Source of the DNA: Snodgrassella alvi
GTDB lineage: Bacteria > Pseudomonadota > Gammaproteobacteria > Burkholderiales > Neisseriaceae
DNA: 64,000 bases
Assembly: GCF_002777745.1 (NCBI RefSeq)
Contig: NZ_MEIO01000062.1
Coordinates: 62,001 to 126,000 of the forward strand
Direction: 5' to 3'
Below, one piece after another: positions 27,447-36,752 of this stretch. Both the position numbers and the translations under genes were made by a program. Numbering within the stretch: the stretch's first letter is position 1; each line of letters opens with the position of its first letter. Below the pieces are notes generated by a model, which was given only the letters and a program-made list of their open reading frames with translations, did no database searches and was not told the origin of the DNA.

Positions 27447-28606
27447 TGTAGTAATCTTTATTTAATCTGACATTTAGTATATTTTAAACCAACAATGGAG
27501 TGTCAGTAATGAATCAATCTGCAAAAATAATCAAACCAAAATTAGGTCTTTTAGAACTCACTAAACAGTTAGGTAACGTTCAGCAAGCCTGTAAAGTCCT
27601 GGGATATTAGTCGCGATAGCTATTATCGCTTCAAAAAACTCTATGAACAGAGCGGAGAATTAGCTCTTCAGGAAATAAGTTGCAAAAATCTATAGAGAAA
27701 AATCACGTAGAGCTTCATATTGAGCAGGTTGTAGTTGATATGGCTTATGAATTTCCAGTTTATGGGTAACATTGGGTAGCTAATCAGCTACGTCTGCAAG
27801 GAATAATGGTCTCTGGTAATAGTGTACGTTCAATCTGGTTACGCCATGATTTAGAAAGCTTCAAAAAAGGCTGATCGCTCTGGAAGCAAAAGTAGCTCAG
27901 GAAGGGCTGGTGTTAACCGAAAGCCAGCTACAGGCATTAGAGAAAGCGAAAACAGCGCGAGAGGCACAGGGTGAAATTGAACTCCGGCATCCTGGTTACT
28001 TATGTGCACAAGATACATATTATGTTGGTCATATCAAAGGGATTGGGAAAATATACCAACAAACGTTTATTGATACATATTCAAGACTGGCGCTAGCTAA
28101 AGTATATACAGAGAAAAATAGTTTAGTTGCTGCGGAAATGCTCAATGATAAAGTGATACTATTTTTTGATAATGAGCAGGTAGTGCTTTTACGAATTCTG
28201 ACGGATAGAGGAAGTGAATATAACGGTCATAAAGAGCGTCATGTCTACGATCTATATCTGAATTTGGAGGATATAGAGCATAAGAAAACAAAAGCCTACA
28301 GTCCGCAAACGAATGGTATATGTGAGAGGTTCCATAAGAAGACGATGAAGACCGAATGTTATGAAATTATGTTTAGACGTAAAATATATACAGAACAGAC
28401 AGAGATACAACAAGATATTGAGCTTTGGCTAGAGTTTTTCAATCGGGAAAGAGCACATTCAGGGAAATGCTGTTATGGTAAGCTACTTTGGCAAACTTGG
28501 CTAAAGAAAAGCAGTTAGAGAATTTATTTTACTCATCAGACAGTGATTGTGTTAGAACGAAGGCCGATGAGTAGGTAATTTATGTCAGATTAAGTTCGAG
28601 CTAGTA
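27447..28606 (+). mobile_element. IS481-family element, degenerate copy 2
   Basis: Highly similar to copy 1 over about 1.15 kb and in the same orientation. Left end TGTAGTAATC...TTAATCTGACAT; right end TGTCAGATTAA...GAGCTAGTA. The right terminal bases (TACA in copy 1) are altered to TAAA, and an IS3-family remnant begins immediately after. No convincing target duplication is left. Confidence 0.8.
27509..28518 (+). pseudogene. IS481-family transposase, frameshifted
   Basis: The helix-turn-helix part begins at ATG 27509. An extra T at about 27613 shifts the frame relative to copy 1 (TATTAGTCGC against TATAGTCGC). The same short A5 and A6 tracts as in copy 1 break the middle. From 27910 to 28518 a 202-residue open frame retains the DDE core: QDTYYVGHIKGIGKIYQQTFIDTYSR, LTDRGSEYNG and SPQTNGICERFHKKTMKTECY. 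This piece lacks the DNA-binding domain and is probably inactive. Confidence 0.85.
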
Positions 28607-28611
28607 AAAAA

Positions 28612-29785
28612 TGCCCTTTATTTAGTACTTAATTTACTTAGAAAATTACGCTACTTGTTTTCGGGTTTTATATTCACTCTGCGTGATATCATTTAATGCT
28701 TCATGAGGTCTTTCTGTGTTATAAATGGTTAGCCATTCTTCGGTTACCTTTCTTGCCTGTTCCAGATTATTAAATAGATATAAATCCAGTACCTCTGTGC
28801 GATAGGTGCGATTAAATCGTTCAATATAGCCGTTTCGATATGTGCTGCCTGCTTGAATATAATCTATGGTTATACCATATGATTTTGCCTAGTCGATGAA
28901 TATTTTCCGGTAAATTCCGGTCCGTTATCTACTCGTATTTTGAGTGGATAGCCATGATATTCGGCCAGTTTATCCAGATAACAGGTAACCCTGCCAGCCG
29001 GTAAACTGACCGCAATATCAATACCTAATGCCTCACGATTAAAGTCATCAATGACATTGAAGTTCTAAACTTGTGTTGATTACGACTGCTGTCACTCATA
29101 AAATCCATTGATCAACATTCATCTAGCTTATTCGGTATTGATAGTTTTTCTGGGCTTCGCGGAGGAATACGTTGTTTACCTTTACCCTGAGATTAAGCTT
29201 TAACTGGCAATATATTCGATAAATACGTTTATGATTCCAGTTATAGCCTAGCTTTTTAATACGATTAAAACACTTAGGAAAGCCCCAGCGTAAATGCTTA
29301 TCTGTGATAACACTGAGTACCGATACAATCACCGAATCATCCGGTAATTTAGGTTGATAATAGTAAGCACAGCGAACAATAGCGCAGCTCATGGCAATAG
29401 TAACAGAATGATTTTCTTGCAATTGCACAGCCCAGACTTTACGTGCTTGAGTTGGTTCTATAGCTTTTTTATGATTTCCTCCTGAAGCTGAGATTTTAAA
29501 CTCAGTTCAGCAAACATCTGCTTAAGCCTACGATTTTCAGCTTCCAGTTCTTTTAAGCGTTTAATATCTGAGGTTTCCATACCATCGTATTTATCACGCC
29601 ATTTATAGAAAGTTGAATTGCCGATGCCATATTTACGGCAAAGTTCTTTGACGGGGATATTGGCTTCAGCTTCTTTTAAAATAGCTATGATCTAATGTTC
29701 AGACATTTTTTTCATGTTTAAATCCCCTGTGGGTTAATAAAGAGAATTTTCTACGTTGAGGCTGTACTATTTTAGGGAGTAGTTA
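28612..29785 (-). mobile_element. IS3-family element, degenerate
   Basis: On the minus strand an OrfA-like start (MKKMSEH, stop, then KELCRKYGIGNSTFYKWRDK and LKELEAENRRLKQMFAEL) near 29716 is followed by OrfB fragments. These include the 101-codon piece at 29123-29428 (GFPKCFNRIKKLGYNWNHKRIYRIY) and the OrfB end up to 28646 (GYIERFNRTYRTEVLDLY, NTERPHEALNDITQ). Several stops and frameshifts interrupt it. Terminal inverted repeats resembling CCCTnnnATAGTAC / CCCTTTATTTAGTAC mark approximate ends. Confidence 0.75.
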
Positions 29786-29869
29786 CACTTTGCTTGTAGT
29801 TCGATACCGAAGCTTTACGTATCATCATCGGCACTATTAAGCCTTTTTATAATTTTAACATAAATAAGA

Positions 29870-30165
29870 AATTTTACACTTAACTAGGCAAGCATCCGTT
29901 TAAACTTAAGATTTTTAATCTCTAACCCATCCAAATGTTTTTTAGTTGAGTTTTTTATATTACAATATTCTTTTCGCCATCTATAAAAATTAAATTGTCC
30001 ATGCACTATTTAGGTACAGCCACTAGAACCAAAACCCCTAGCTTTGGCTTGTCATAGTATTGATACGACTTAGTATTCAGTCGTTTTGTTCATATTTGAA
30101 TCCTTTGCGAGCTAATTGAGAGAATAGTCTGCTTTAGAGTTGTATTATTTTAGACAGGTTATTAT
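29870..30165 (-). mobile_element. second IS3-family fragment (OrfA end only)
   Basis: Minus-strand reading from about 30095 gives MNKTTEY followed by stops, then segments with OrfA-like spacing. The end sequence CCTGTCTAAAATAATAC (near 30150) resembles the terminal repeat of the IS3 element next to it. It is a heavily decayed leftover that runs up to the stop codon of glycosyltransferase paralog 2. Confidence 0.5.
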
Positions 30166-31154
30166 AAAACTTTCTTTATCCAGTTTTTGAAGCTATATTT
30201 TTCTATAATATGAGTATCTATTTGGATAAATGGTTTTGCAAGGAATTCCTGTATTTCATCTAGATTTCTTTCATCCCAAATAAGTATGTTATTTGGGTGG
30301 TAGAAATCATAATATTGAACGTGTGTGTTAGTAGTAATCAGTTTTTTCTGATAATAGAGTGCCTCAAAATGTCGAAATGACAAGCCGTTGTGCCCGTCAA
30401 TAACAAAGTCAACCAGGATATCTGCTGAATTGACATACTTTAAATTATCATAGTAGGAGAGTCGGTTTTGCTTCCCAAAGGTAATGTATTTTGATTTGTA
30501 ACATTTAATATCCTTAGGCTTGCTTGTAGGTATAATAAATCTGATATCTACTCCATTTTCAGCTAGTTTTTGGGCGCAATATTCTATTGCGGCAACGCGG
30601 CAGACCTGATGGTCTCCGACGTAGTAAGCCAGAGGTTTGTTATTTTTAACGTGATATGGCTGTACCATATCAAAATAAAAATTGGTAATGCTACGCAGTT
30701 GATAATTTTGGTAGTCAGGATTAGTTAAATCGGTATGATCGAAAATAAAAAACTGATCAAATAGATGAATGATATCTTTTACTGGAAAGCGATTTAATCC
30801 ATCCCATTGATAGCCAATAAATTTGTTTGTGGTGTGTCGTTTTAATAATGCTAGTACTTTCTGTGGATAAATATCTGGACGAATGACTAATGTATATTCA
30901 TAGTAGTTATTTGCAAGAAGTTTTTGTGCTTTATGTAAACTTTGTTTTGCTTTCAGTTTCGCTTTATATGTGTTATTTCTGGAAATATGTTTATGAAAAA
31001 ATTGGTATATACGTTCCCAAAGGTTGTTGTATTTGAATTTTAAGATACTGTCTATACGAGTTACTTCATATCCATGAAATTGAAGATTTTTTTCAATTAA
31101 TTCTACTATGCCGTTGCTTGGCGGCATGGCTAATATTATGGTTTTACGGGTCAT
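30162..31154 (-). CDS. glycosyltransferase-like protein, paralog 2 of 3
   Basis: 330 residues from ATG 31154, chosen because it aligns with the other paralogs (MTRKTIILAMPPSNG); an upstream start would add 10 residues. Shared motifs: LVIRPDIYPQKVLALLKRH, FIGYQWDGLNRFPV, FDQFFIFDHTDL, ITNFYFDMVQP, YVGDHQVCRVAAIEYCAQKL, GLSFRHFEALYYQKKLIT and YDFYHPNNILIW. It lacks the short tail of paralog 1. The stop lies inside the edge of an IS3 fragment, so the C-terminus may have been trimmed. Function inferred from the GT-B-like C-terminal motif and from location. Confidence 0.7.
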   Translation of the reverse strand: MTRKTIILAMPPSNGIVELIEKNLQFHGYEVTRIDSILKFKYNNLWERIYQFFHKHISRNNTYKAKLKAKQSLHKAQKLLANNYYEYTLVIRPDIYPQKVLALLKRHTTNKFIGYQWDGLNRFPVKDIIHLFDQFFIFDHTDLTNPDYQNYQLRSITNFYFDMVQPYHVKNNKPLAYYVGDHQVCRVAAIEYCAQKLAENGVDIRFIIPTSKPKDIKCYKSKYITFGKQNRLSYYDNLKYVNSADILVDFVIDGHNGLSFRHFEALYYQKKLITTNTHVQYYDFYHPNNILIWDERNLDEIQEFLAKPFIQIDTHIIEKYSFKNWIKKVL

Positions 31155-31656
31155 GCAATGAAACAAATTAGAGATTAACAACAAATTAAAGCAACTTATT
31201 CTAAATGTTTAGGCAAGTTTTAATCAATATTGATTGACTATTTTATATGTTAATTTATATTGGTTTGTTTAGATTAATTTTCAGACTGAACCCAGTTTAT
31301 AGCTCATTGGCTGTGGGAATATAAAGTTTAAACACGTGTTTAATAAATATTAAACCGTAGTCAATCGGCATGCAGACGTGCTATCTTTATATTGGTTATG
31401 GCTACACGAGGTTATCATTTTCTTTTAAGTATTTCATGCAGGTTGTTTTCGATTTGATAGAATACGGCTAGTGTATAGTCTTGAGGGTTTTATATTCAAG
31501 ATGTGGTTTTAGTCTAGGTATTTGCTTAATGCAATAGATTTGCACTGTGCTTATGTGAGCAAATAGCTAAGTAATTTGATAAGCACGCTTTTTTATCATG
31601 TTTCGTATTTTAATTAATATGAACTTTTTTAGATATTTGATTGTTCTGGGTAACGA
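31155..31656. other. intergenic region before msbA
   Basis: About 500 bp of AT-rich DNA between two divergently read genes (paralog 2 leftward, msbA rightward). No ORF or clear hairpin was recognised; promoters for both genes should lie here. Confidence 0.5.
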
Positions 31657-33438
31657 ATGAAAAAAAGTAAAGAAACCAATGCTTATTCACCGCAGAATCT
31701 GTATAAAAGACTGTTTCCATACATGCGCGGACTGGTAAAGTTTTTCTTTATTTCCGTATTGGCAATGGTGGTTGTAGGCGTAACTGGCCCTCTTTTTGCT
31801 TATCTGCTGAAACCGATTATTGATAATGGTTTTGTTGATAAAAATATTGAGGCTATGAAATGGGTGCCATTTGAAATTGTAGGTTTATTTATCTTTCGTG
31901 GTATCGCCAACTATATTAATGAATATACCAGTGCTTATATTTCTAATCAGATGGTTCAGGTAATTCAGCGTGATTTGTTTGCCAAGATGATGATGCTACC
32001 GGTTAATTACTATCAGGAAAATAGCCGTGGTCGTATGATGTCGCGCATTACCAATGATGCTAAAGGTATAACGGCGGCTGGTTTTGATGTGATTACTGTT
32101 TTTGCTAAAGATGGTGTTACGGTTCTGGGACTTCTCATTTGGTTGTTTTATCTTGACTGGCAATTAACTCTGGTTACTTTTGTTACGATTCCGTTGATTG
32201 CCTGGTGTGTCAGGGTTATTAATAAACGTATCCGGCGTTTGGTGGCAAGAAGTCAGAATGATCTTGGTCAGGTTATGCAGATTTTGTCTGAGTCTATTGA
32301 TGGTACACGGGTTGTGCGTATTTATGGCGGACAACACTATGAACAGAGTCGCTTGGAAAAGACAAATCGGGCATTACGCAGTCTGGCCGTGCGACGGCAG
32401 TCGTATACTTCAATTGGTAGTGCGGTAACCCAGTTGCTAATTGCTACGTCATTATCGATTATTCTATATGCTGCTGCTAAAAGAGCCAGTCATGCAGGTT
32501 TTACTGCTGGTGATTTTATGTCTTTTCTATCGGCAATGTTAATGATGTTCGATCCGTTAAAACGGATTACCAATATGTCTAGTGTTTTACAGACTGGATT
32601 GATGGCTGCTGACAGTGTATTCCGTTTTCTGGATGTACCTGAAGAAAAAAATCAAGGTACAAAACAATTGGCTTCACCTATTGGTGACATTGTTTTTCAG
32701 GATGTGAGCTTGCGTTATCAGCAGTCAGATAAGAATGCAGTTGATCATTTAAATCTAACGATTAAACAGGGCAGTGTCGTAGCACTGGTAGGGGAATCGG
32801 GTTGTGGCAAAACTTCTACGGTAAATTTGATTCCGCGGTTTTATGATGTAACTAGTGGACGGCTGAGCATAGGTGGAATTGATGTAGAGGATTTTGAACT
32901 GAAAAACCTTCGCTCTCAGATGGCATTGGTTAGTCAGGATGTGGTTTTGTTTAATGATACGATTGCCAATAATATTGCTTATGGTTCCCCGCAGGCAACA
33001 GAAGCCGATATTATTCAGGCAGCTAAAGCAGCTAATGCCTGGTCGTTTATTTGCAGTATGCCACAAGGTTTGAAGACTGAAGTGGGTGATCAGGGAATGA
33101 AGCTTTCAGGTGGTCAGCGGCAGCGTTTGGCTATTGCACGAGCTTTGTTAAAAGATGCACCTATTCTGATTCTGGATGAGGCTACTAGTGCGCTAGATAC
33201 TGAATCTGAACGATTAGTACAATCAGCACTGGAAACTTTGATGAAAAATCGGACGACGATTGTGATTGCACATCGGCTTTCGACGATTGAAAATGCTGAT
33301 AATATTGTGGTGATGCATCAGGGTAGGATTGTAGAGCAAGGCAAACATGAGGCTTTGCTTGCAAAAAATGGTCGTTATGCTTTTTTACATCGTATGCAGT
33401 TTGGCGAAAACCGAAATTCAACCGAAGATACTTTATAG
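31657..33438 (+). CDS. msbA: lipid A export ATP-binding/permease protein MsbA
   Basis: ABC exporter that flips lipid A-core across the inner membrane. The 593 residues comprise an N-terminal six-helix transmembrane domain (about 20-320) and a C-terminal nucleotide-binding domain. The latter has Walker A GESGCGKTS (about 375), Q-loop LVSQDVVLFND, signature LSGGQRQRLAIARALL, Walker B ILILDEATSALD and H-loop IAHRLSTIENAD. Its GC content resembles the housekeeping genes rather than the AT-rich glycan genes around it, so it is probably ancestral and the glycan genes were inserted around it. Confidence 0.95.
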   Translation: MKKSKETNAYSPQNLYKRLFPYMRGLVKFFFISVLAMVVVGVTGPLFAYLLKPIIDNGFVDKNIEAMKWVPFEIVGLFIFRGIANYINEYTSAYISNQMVQVIQRDLFAKMMMLPVNYYQENSRGRMMSRITNDAKGITAAGFDVITVFAKDGVTVLGLLIWLFYLDWQLTLVTFVTIPLIAWCVRVINKRIRRLVARSQNDLGQVMQILSESIDGTRVVRIYGGQHYEQSRLEKTNRALRSLAVRRQSYTSIGSAVTQLLIATSLSIILYAAAKRASHAGFTAGDFMSFLSAMLMMFDPLKRITNMSSVLQTGLMAADSVFRFLDVPEEKNQGTKQLASPIGDIVFQDVSLRYQQSDKNAVDHLNLTIKQGSVVALVGESGCGKTSTVNLIPRFYDVTSGRLSIGGIDVEDFELKNLRSQMALVSQDVVLFNDTIANNIAYGSPQATEADIIQAAKAANAWSFICSMPQGLKTEVGDQGMKLSGGQRQRLAIARALLKDAPILILDEATSALDTESERLVQSALETLMKNRTTIVIAHRLSTIENADNIVVMHQGRIVEQGKHEALLAKNGRYAFLHRMQFGENRNSTEDTL

Positions 33439-33610
33439 AAGTAATCATATCAGATTAGTTGTGATATTTTGGGGTATGTAAAATTTTGAGCTAACGTTTG
33501 ATGAGTTAAGGATATATGTTTTAATGGTTTGGAAGCATATCTAAATGGAAAAACTGTTAAGGTTATTACTATGTAGTAAGATCGTAGTTGAATAACTGTA
33601 TATATTTTTT

Positions 33611-33637
33611 TAAATTATTTTTTCAAAAAATAATTTA
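33611..33637. terminator. bidirectional AT-rich terminator
   Basis: A perfect 13-bp inverted repeat with a single C at the centre (33624). It lies between msbA (+) and paralog 3 (-), which converge. The arms end in A/T runs suitable for termination both ways. Confidence 0.7.
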
Positions 33638-33658
33638 TTTTTCTGATCAGTCTGTTGG

Positions 33659-33707
33659 ATTTACAGTAGCAGGATTCTGTATGAGTAGATATACTGCTAC
33701 TGTAAAT
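33659..33707. repeat. 14-bp perfect inverted repeat, 21-nt loop
   Basis: Arms ATTTACAGTAGCAG (33659-33672) and CTGCTACTGTAAAT (33694-33707) are exact reverse complements. It lies 22 bp after the previous hairpin. It may be a second terminator, although T-tracts are weak, or a protein-binding or mobile-DNA remnant. Confidence 0.6.
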
Positions 33708-33803
33708 TAGCACTCTGTATTGTATGATTGTTATGATCAGCGTAGAAAATTGTGCTTGAAAGCAATATTCTGAATCTAGACTGGATATCTATCGGAATGT
33801 AGG

Positions 33804-34847
33804 TTAATCCAGTATATGTTTAATCCAGCTTGCAAAACTGTATTTTTGCACAATGTCTGATTTTATGTTTACCAGTGGTTTTTTCAGAAAGTTTGCGATT
33901 TGCTCTAAGTCTTCTGCTTGCTTCCAGATAAAGATGTTGTTTGGATGGTAAAAATCATAATGTTTTATTTGTGGATTATTAGTGATTAATTTCTTTTGAT
34001 AATATAAGGCTTCAAATATACGGAAGGATAAACCATTATGTATGGGATTGACGATATCAATGAGTATATCTGCCGTATTAACATGTTGTAAGTTGTTTTC
34101 AAAAGTAATATTTTCTGGAATAAATTGGATCTGTCTGCATGAATACAAAGCAGCTTTATTGGCTTCAGATGGGCGAAATTTGATATTGAAATTTAAATTA
34201 ACGCCATTTTGTATAAGTGCATTGGCACAAGTTTCGATAGCAGCAATACGGCTGTCTACATGTAATCCAACAAAATAGGCAATGAGGCCGGTATGTGGTA
34301 CTGCTTGCGGCTGGTACATGTCAAAATAAAAATTACTGATCCCACTGAGATGGTACTGGCTATATTCTGGATTGTTCAGATCTGTAGGGTCGAATACAAA
34401 AAAACGGTCAAATAAATCTACAGTAGGAAGAGTTTTAGGAAATCTTTTGATTCCATTCCATTGATAACCCACAAATTTTAATTTTGTATGATTTTTCAGT
34501 AACTGTAAAGTCGGTAGGGAAAACAGATCGGGGCGAATAACCAGAGTATAGTCATAAAGATTATTACCAAGAGTACTCTGAATATTTTCCTGCAATTTCT
34601 GGTTATATATCTGTTCTTTCAGATGGGATTTGTAGGAATAGTCTGACAGAAAAATTTTCCGAGCAGAGTGGATCAGGTGGGTTTTCAGACTGGGATAGTG
34701 AAAATTGGCATCAATCTGTTTTTTCAGTTTTTCTGAGGTGCTGTCAATAAAAGTAACGTTGAAATTGTGATATTCTAAATGGCTTTTAATGGCGCTGGCA
34801 AAGTCGCTGTAGCTAGACATAGCCAGAATAATAGTAGGTTGCGACAT
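33804..34847 (-). CDS. glycosyltransferase-like protein, paralog 3 of 3
   Basis: 347 residues with the same motif series as the genes at 26342 and 30162: PTIILAMSSYSD, LVIRPDLFSLPTLQLLK, FVGYQWNGIKRFP, FDRFFVFDPTDL, ISNFYFDMYQP, YFVGLHVDSRIAAIETCANAL, GLSFRIFEALYYQKKLIT and YDFYHPNNIFIW. GC content is somewhat higher than in the other two copies. The gene converges with msbA. Like its paralogs it has no export signal and is best read as a cytoplasmic GT-B-like transferase of unknown sugar specificity. Confidence 0.7.
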   Translation of the reverse strand: MSQPTIILAMSSYSDFASAIKSHLEYHNFNVTFIDSTSEKLKKQIDANFHYPSLKTHLIHSARKIFLSDYSYKSHLKEQIYNQKLQENIQSTLGNNLYDYTLVIRPDLFSLPTLQLLKNHTKLKFVGYQWNGIKRFPKTLPTVDLFDRFFVFDPTDLNNPEYSQYHLSGISNFYFDMYQPQAVPHTGLIAYFVGLHVDSRIAAIETCANALIQNGVNLNFNIKFRPSEANKAALYSCRQIQFIPENITFENNLQHVNTADILIDIVNPIHNGLSFRIFEALYYQKKLITNNPQIKHYDFYHPNNIFIWKQAEDLEQIANFLKKPLVNIKSDIVQKYSFASWIKHILD

Positions 34848-35051
34848 TGTTAAATTAACTTCGTGGGATTCAGTGTTTTAAAAAATTATGTGATTAAAAT
34901 AGAATAGGGTGCCGTATTGTGTGAATACTGATATTTTAGCAGGATATGTTACTAAATTGTGTCTGAATGCAAGATTTATCAGTTAATGGTAAAGCTGTTT
35001 TTAGTTATAATTTATGAATGATATATGGTTAAAGTGTATGGTGCTGAATAA

Positions 35052-35903
35052 ATGCTCAAAACTTTTTTAATTAATCTGGATCGCCGTCCAGATAGATTAA
35101 CGTTTGTTAAACAACAGTTGGAAAATCTGGATATTGCCTTTGAAAGAGTAAATGCAATTGATGGTAGTAGCTTAACTGATGAGCAGAAAGCATTTTTTAA
35201 TCAGAAAAGATTCGCACTGGAATGTAAGCGCAAGGTAGTAAAAGGAGAGATTGGCTGTGCTTTATCTCATCTGGCAGTATGGCAGCGAATTGTAGCTGAA
35301 AATATACCTTATGCTTTGATTTTGGAAGATGATGTCCAGCTTAAACCTGAGCTGGCTTCTTTGCTGGCTGATAAAAAGAATTATGAGTCATTTGATTTTT
35401 TGAATCTGACTTTAAAAAAACCTTTTTATGATATTGATGCTACAGATATTAATCTTTGTGTTACCCAGCAGCAATTTATTCGTCCTCAATTCTGGCAATT
35501 GTTTAAGCGCAGGTCGTGGCGCTTCATGGAAAGTAAAGCGATTGTCAGGTGGAAGATTTTTCGTTTGCATACTTTGAGTAATGGGATGATTGCTTGTGAA
35601 TGTGATATTGCGCCGTCATTAGCCTGTTGTTATATTGTATCTTTGCATGGGGCTAGAAGTATGCTTTTGGCAAGTAAAAATCTTTTTTATCCTATTGATA
35701 AGATTTGGCATTATAGTGGTGGCCGGTTAAAAGAGGCATTTATGGTTGAACCACTAGCCTCTCAGTCACTGGATTCAGATATTCCCCACCGTGTGCGTTT
35801 TAGATTGACTTTATGGCAGAAATTCAAGAGATTTTTTGTTAAGGGGCGACATTGGCAGCGCCGATTCGATGTTGTACGTATGTATGGCTGGACGCGATTA
35901 TAA
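35052..35903 (+). CDS. glycosyltransferase family 25 (LPS/LOS)
   Basis: 283 residues. Members of GT25 (LgtB/LgtE, LpsA) add galactose or glucose to lipooligosaccharide. Signatures are FLINLDRRPDRLTFVKQQLENL at the N-terminus, KGEIGCALSHLAVWQRIV at about 63 and YALILEDDVQL with the metal-binding EDD at about 95. The C-terminal part is basic, consistent with membrane association. First of four same-strand glycosyltransferase genes with short gaps (33, 21 and -17 bp). The sugar donor cannot be read from the sequence. Confidence 0.88.
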   Translation: MLKTFLINLDRRPDRLTFVKQQLENLDIAFERVNAIDGSSLTDEQKAFFNQKRFALECKRKVVKGEIGCALSHLAVWQRIVAENIPYALILEDDVQLKPELASLLADKKNYESFDFLNLTLKKPFYDIDATDINLCVTQQQFIRPQFWQLFKRRSWRFMESKAIVRWKIFRLHTLSNGMIACECDIAPSLACCYIVSLHGARSMLLASKNLFYPIDKIWHYSGGRLKEAFMVEPLASQSLDSDIPHRVRFRLTLWQKFKRFFVKGRHWQRRFDVVRMYGWTRL

Positions 35904-35936
35904 TGAATACATTGGTAATGTGAGAGAATAGTAATA

Positions 35937-36731
35937 ATGGTTAAACTTAGTAGGGAATATGCATGGCGCGCCAGGAATCGCCGTGTTGTGGTTCCACTGG
36001 CTGAGGTGGTTAGTGATGACATGAAAGCTTCAGCAGATGATGGTGTAACGGTTGTAGCGTATCATACTGATGATGAGTTTTATACTCATGAAGCTAAACG
36101 TATGTGTGCCTCAGCTGAGCGCTTGGATATCAGGGTTAAAACAACAACGATCCCGAATCAGGGGGGCTGGGAAGCCAATACATCATTTAAGTCGGCTTAT
36201 TTGCTGCGTGAACGGGATTTGGTCAATGGTCCTATGCTTTATGTAGATGTTGATGCGGTTTTCCATGTTTCTCCGTTAAAGTATTTGGCTGGGCTAGATT
36301 GTGATATGGCGGTTTATTATGATTTGGGTGATGGTCATTTAGTTTCTGCAACTCTGTTTTTGCAGGATACGGATGCTGTAAGGCATTTATTGGCTGAATG
36401 GAATCGGCAGTGTATAGCCCATCCTGAAATATGGGATCAGGAGGTATTGCAGTCTGTCATCGCTGCTGATCAGGCTTCGGCTCAGCCTCGTTATAAAGTT
36501 GTTCACTTGCCGGTTGGCTTTTGCTGGATTTTTGATCGTGAAGACAATTTACGGGCGCCAAAACAGCAAGTTTACATTGAACAATTACAGGCTGCACGAA
36601 TGGTTCATGAAAATCTGAGAACAAGGGGAAAGTTATTTTCAATTCGTAAAAGCAAAGTACAACGTCGCATGGATCGGATACGCGAGATTGAGGATATTCT
36701 ATTTCGGCACAGTTCTGATGTTTCTTTGTAA
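35937..36731 (+). CDS. GT-A-like glycosyltransferase with DxD motif
   Basis: 264 residues. After a basic N-terminus comes a Rossmann-like stretch (VTVVAYHTDDEFYTHEAKRMC), then GGWEANTSFKSAYLLRERDLVNG and the metal-binding PMLYVDVDAVFHVSPL (DxD at about 102-104). WDQEVLQSVI resembles the aspartate/glutamine region of GT8-like nucleotide-diphospho-sugar transferases. I do not recognise a named member. It sits between two GT25 genes, so a role in the same oligosaccharide is likely. Confidence 0.75.
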   Translation: MVKLSREYAWRARNRRVVVPLAEVVSDDMKASADDGVTVVAYHTDDEFYTHEAKRMCASAERLDIRVKTTTIPNQGGWEANTSFKSAYLLRERDLVNGPMLYVDVDAVFHVSPLKYLAGLDCDMAVYYDLGDGHLVSATLFLQDTDAVRHLLAEWNRQCIAHPEIWDQEVLQSVIAADQASAQPRYKVVHLPVGFCWIFDREDNLRAPKQQVYIEQLQAARMVHENLRTRGKLFSIRKSKVQRRMDRIREIEDILFRHSSDVSL

Positions 36732-36752
36732 TATCTGTGGTGAAGGAAACAG

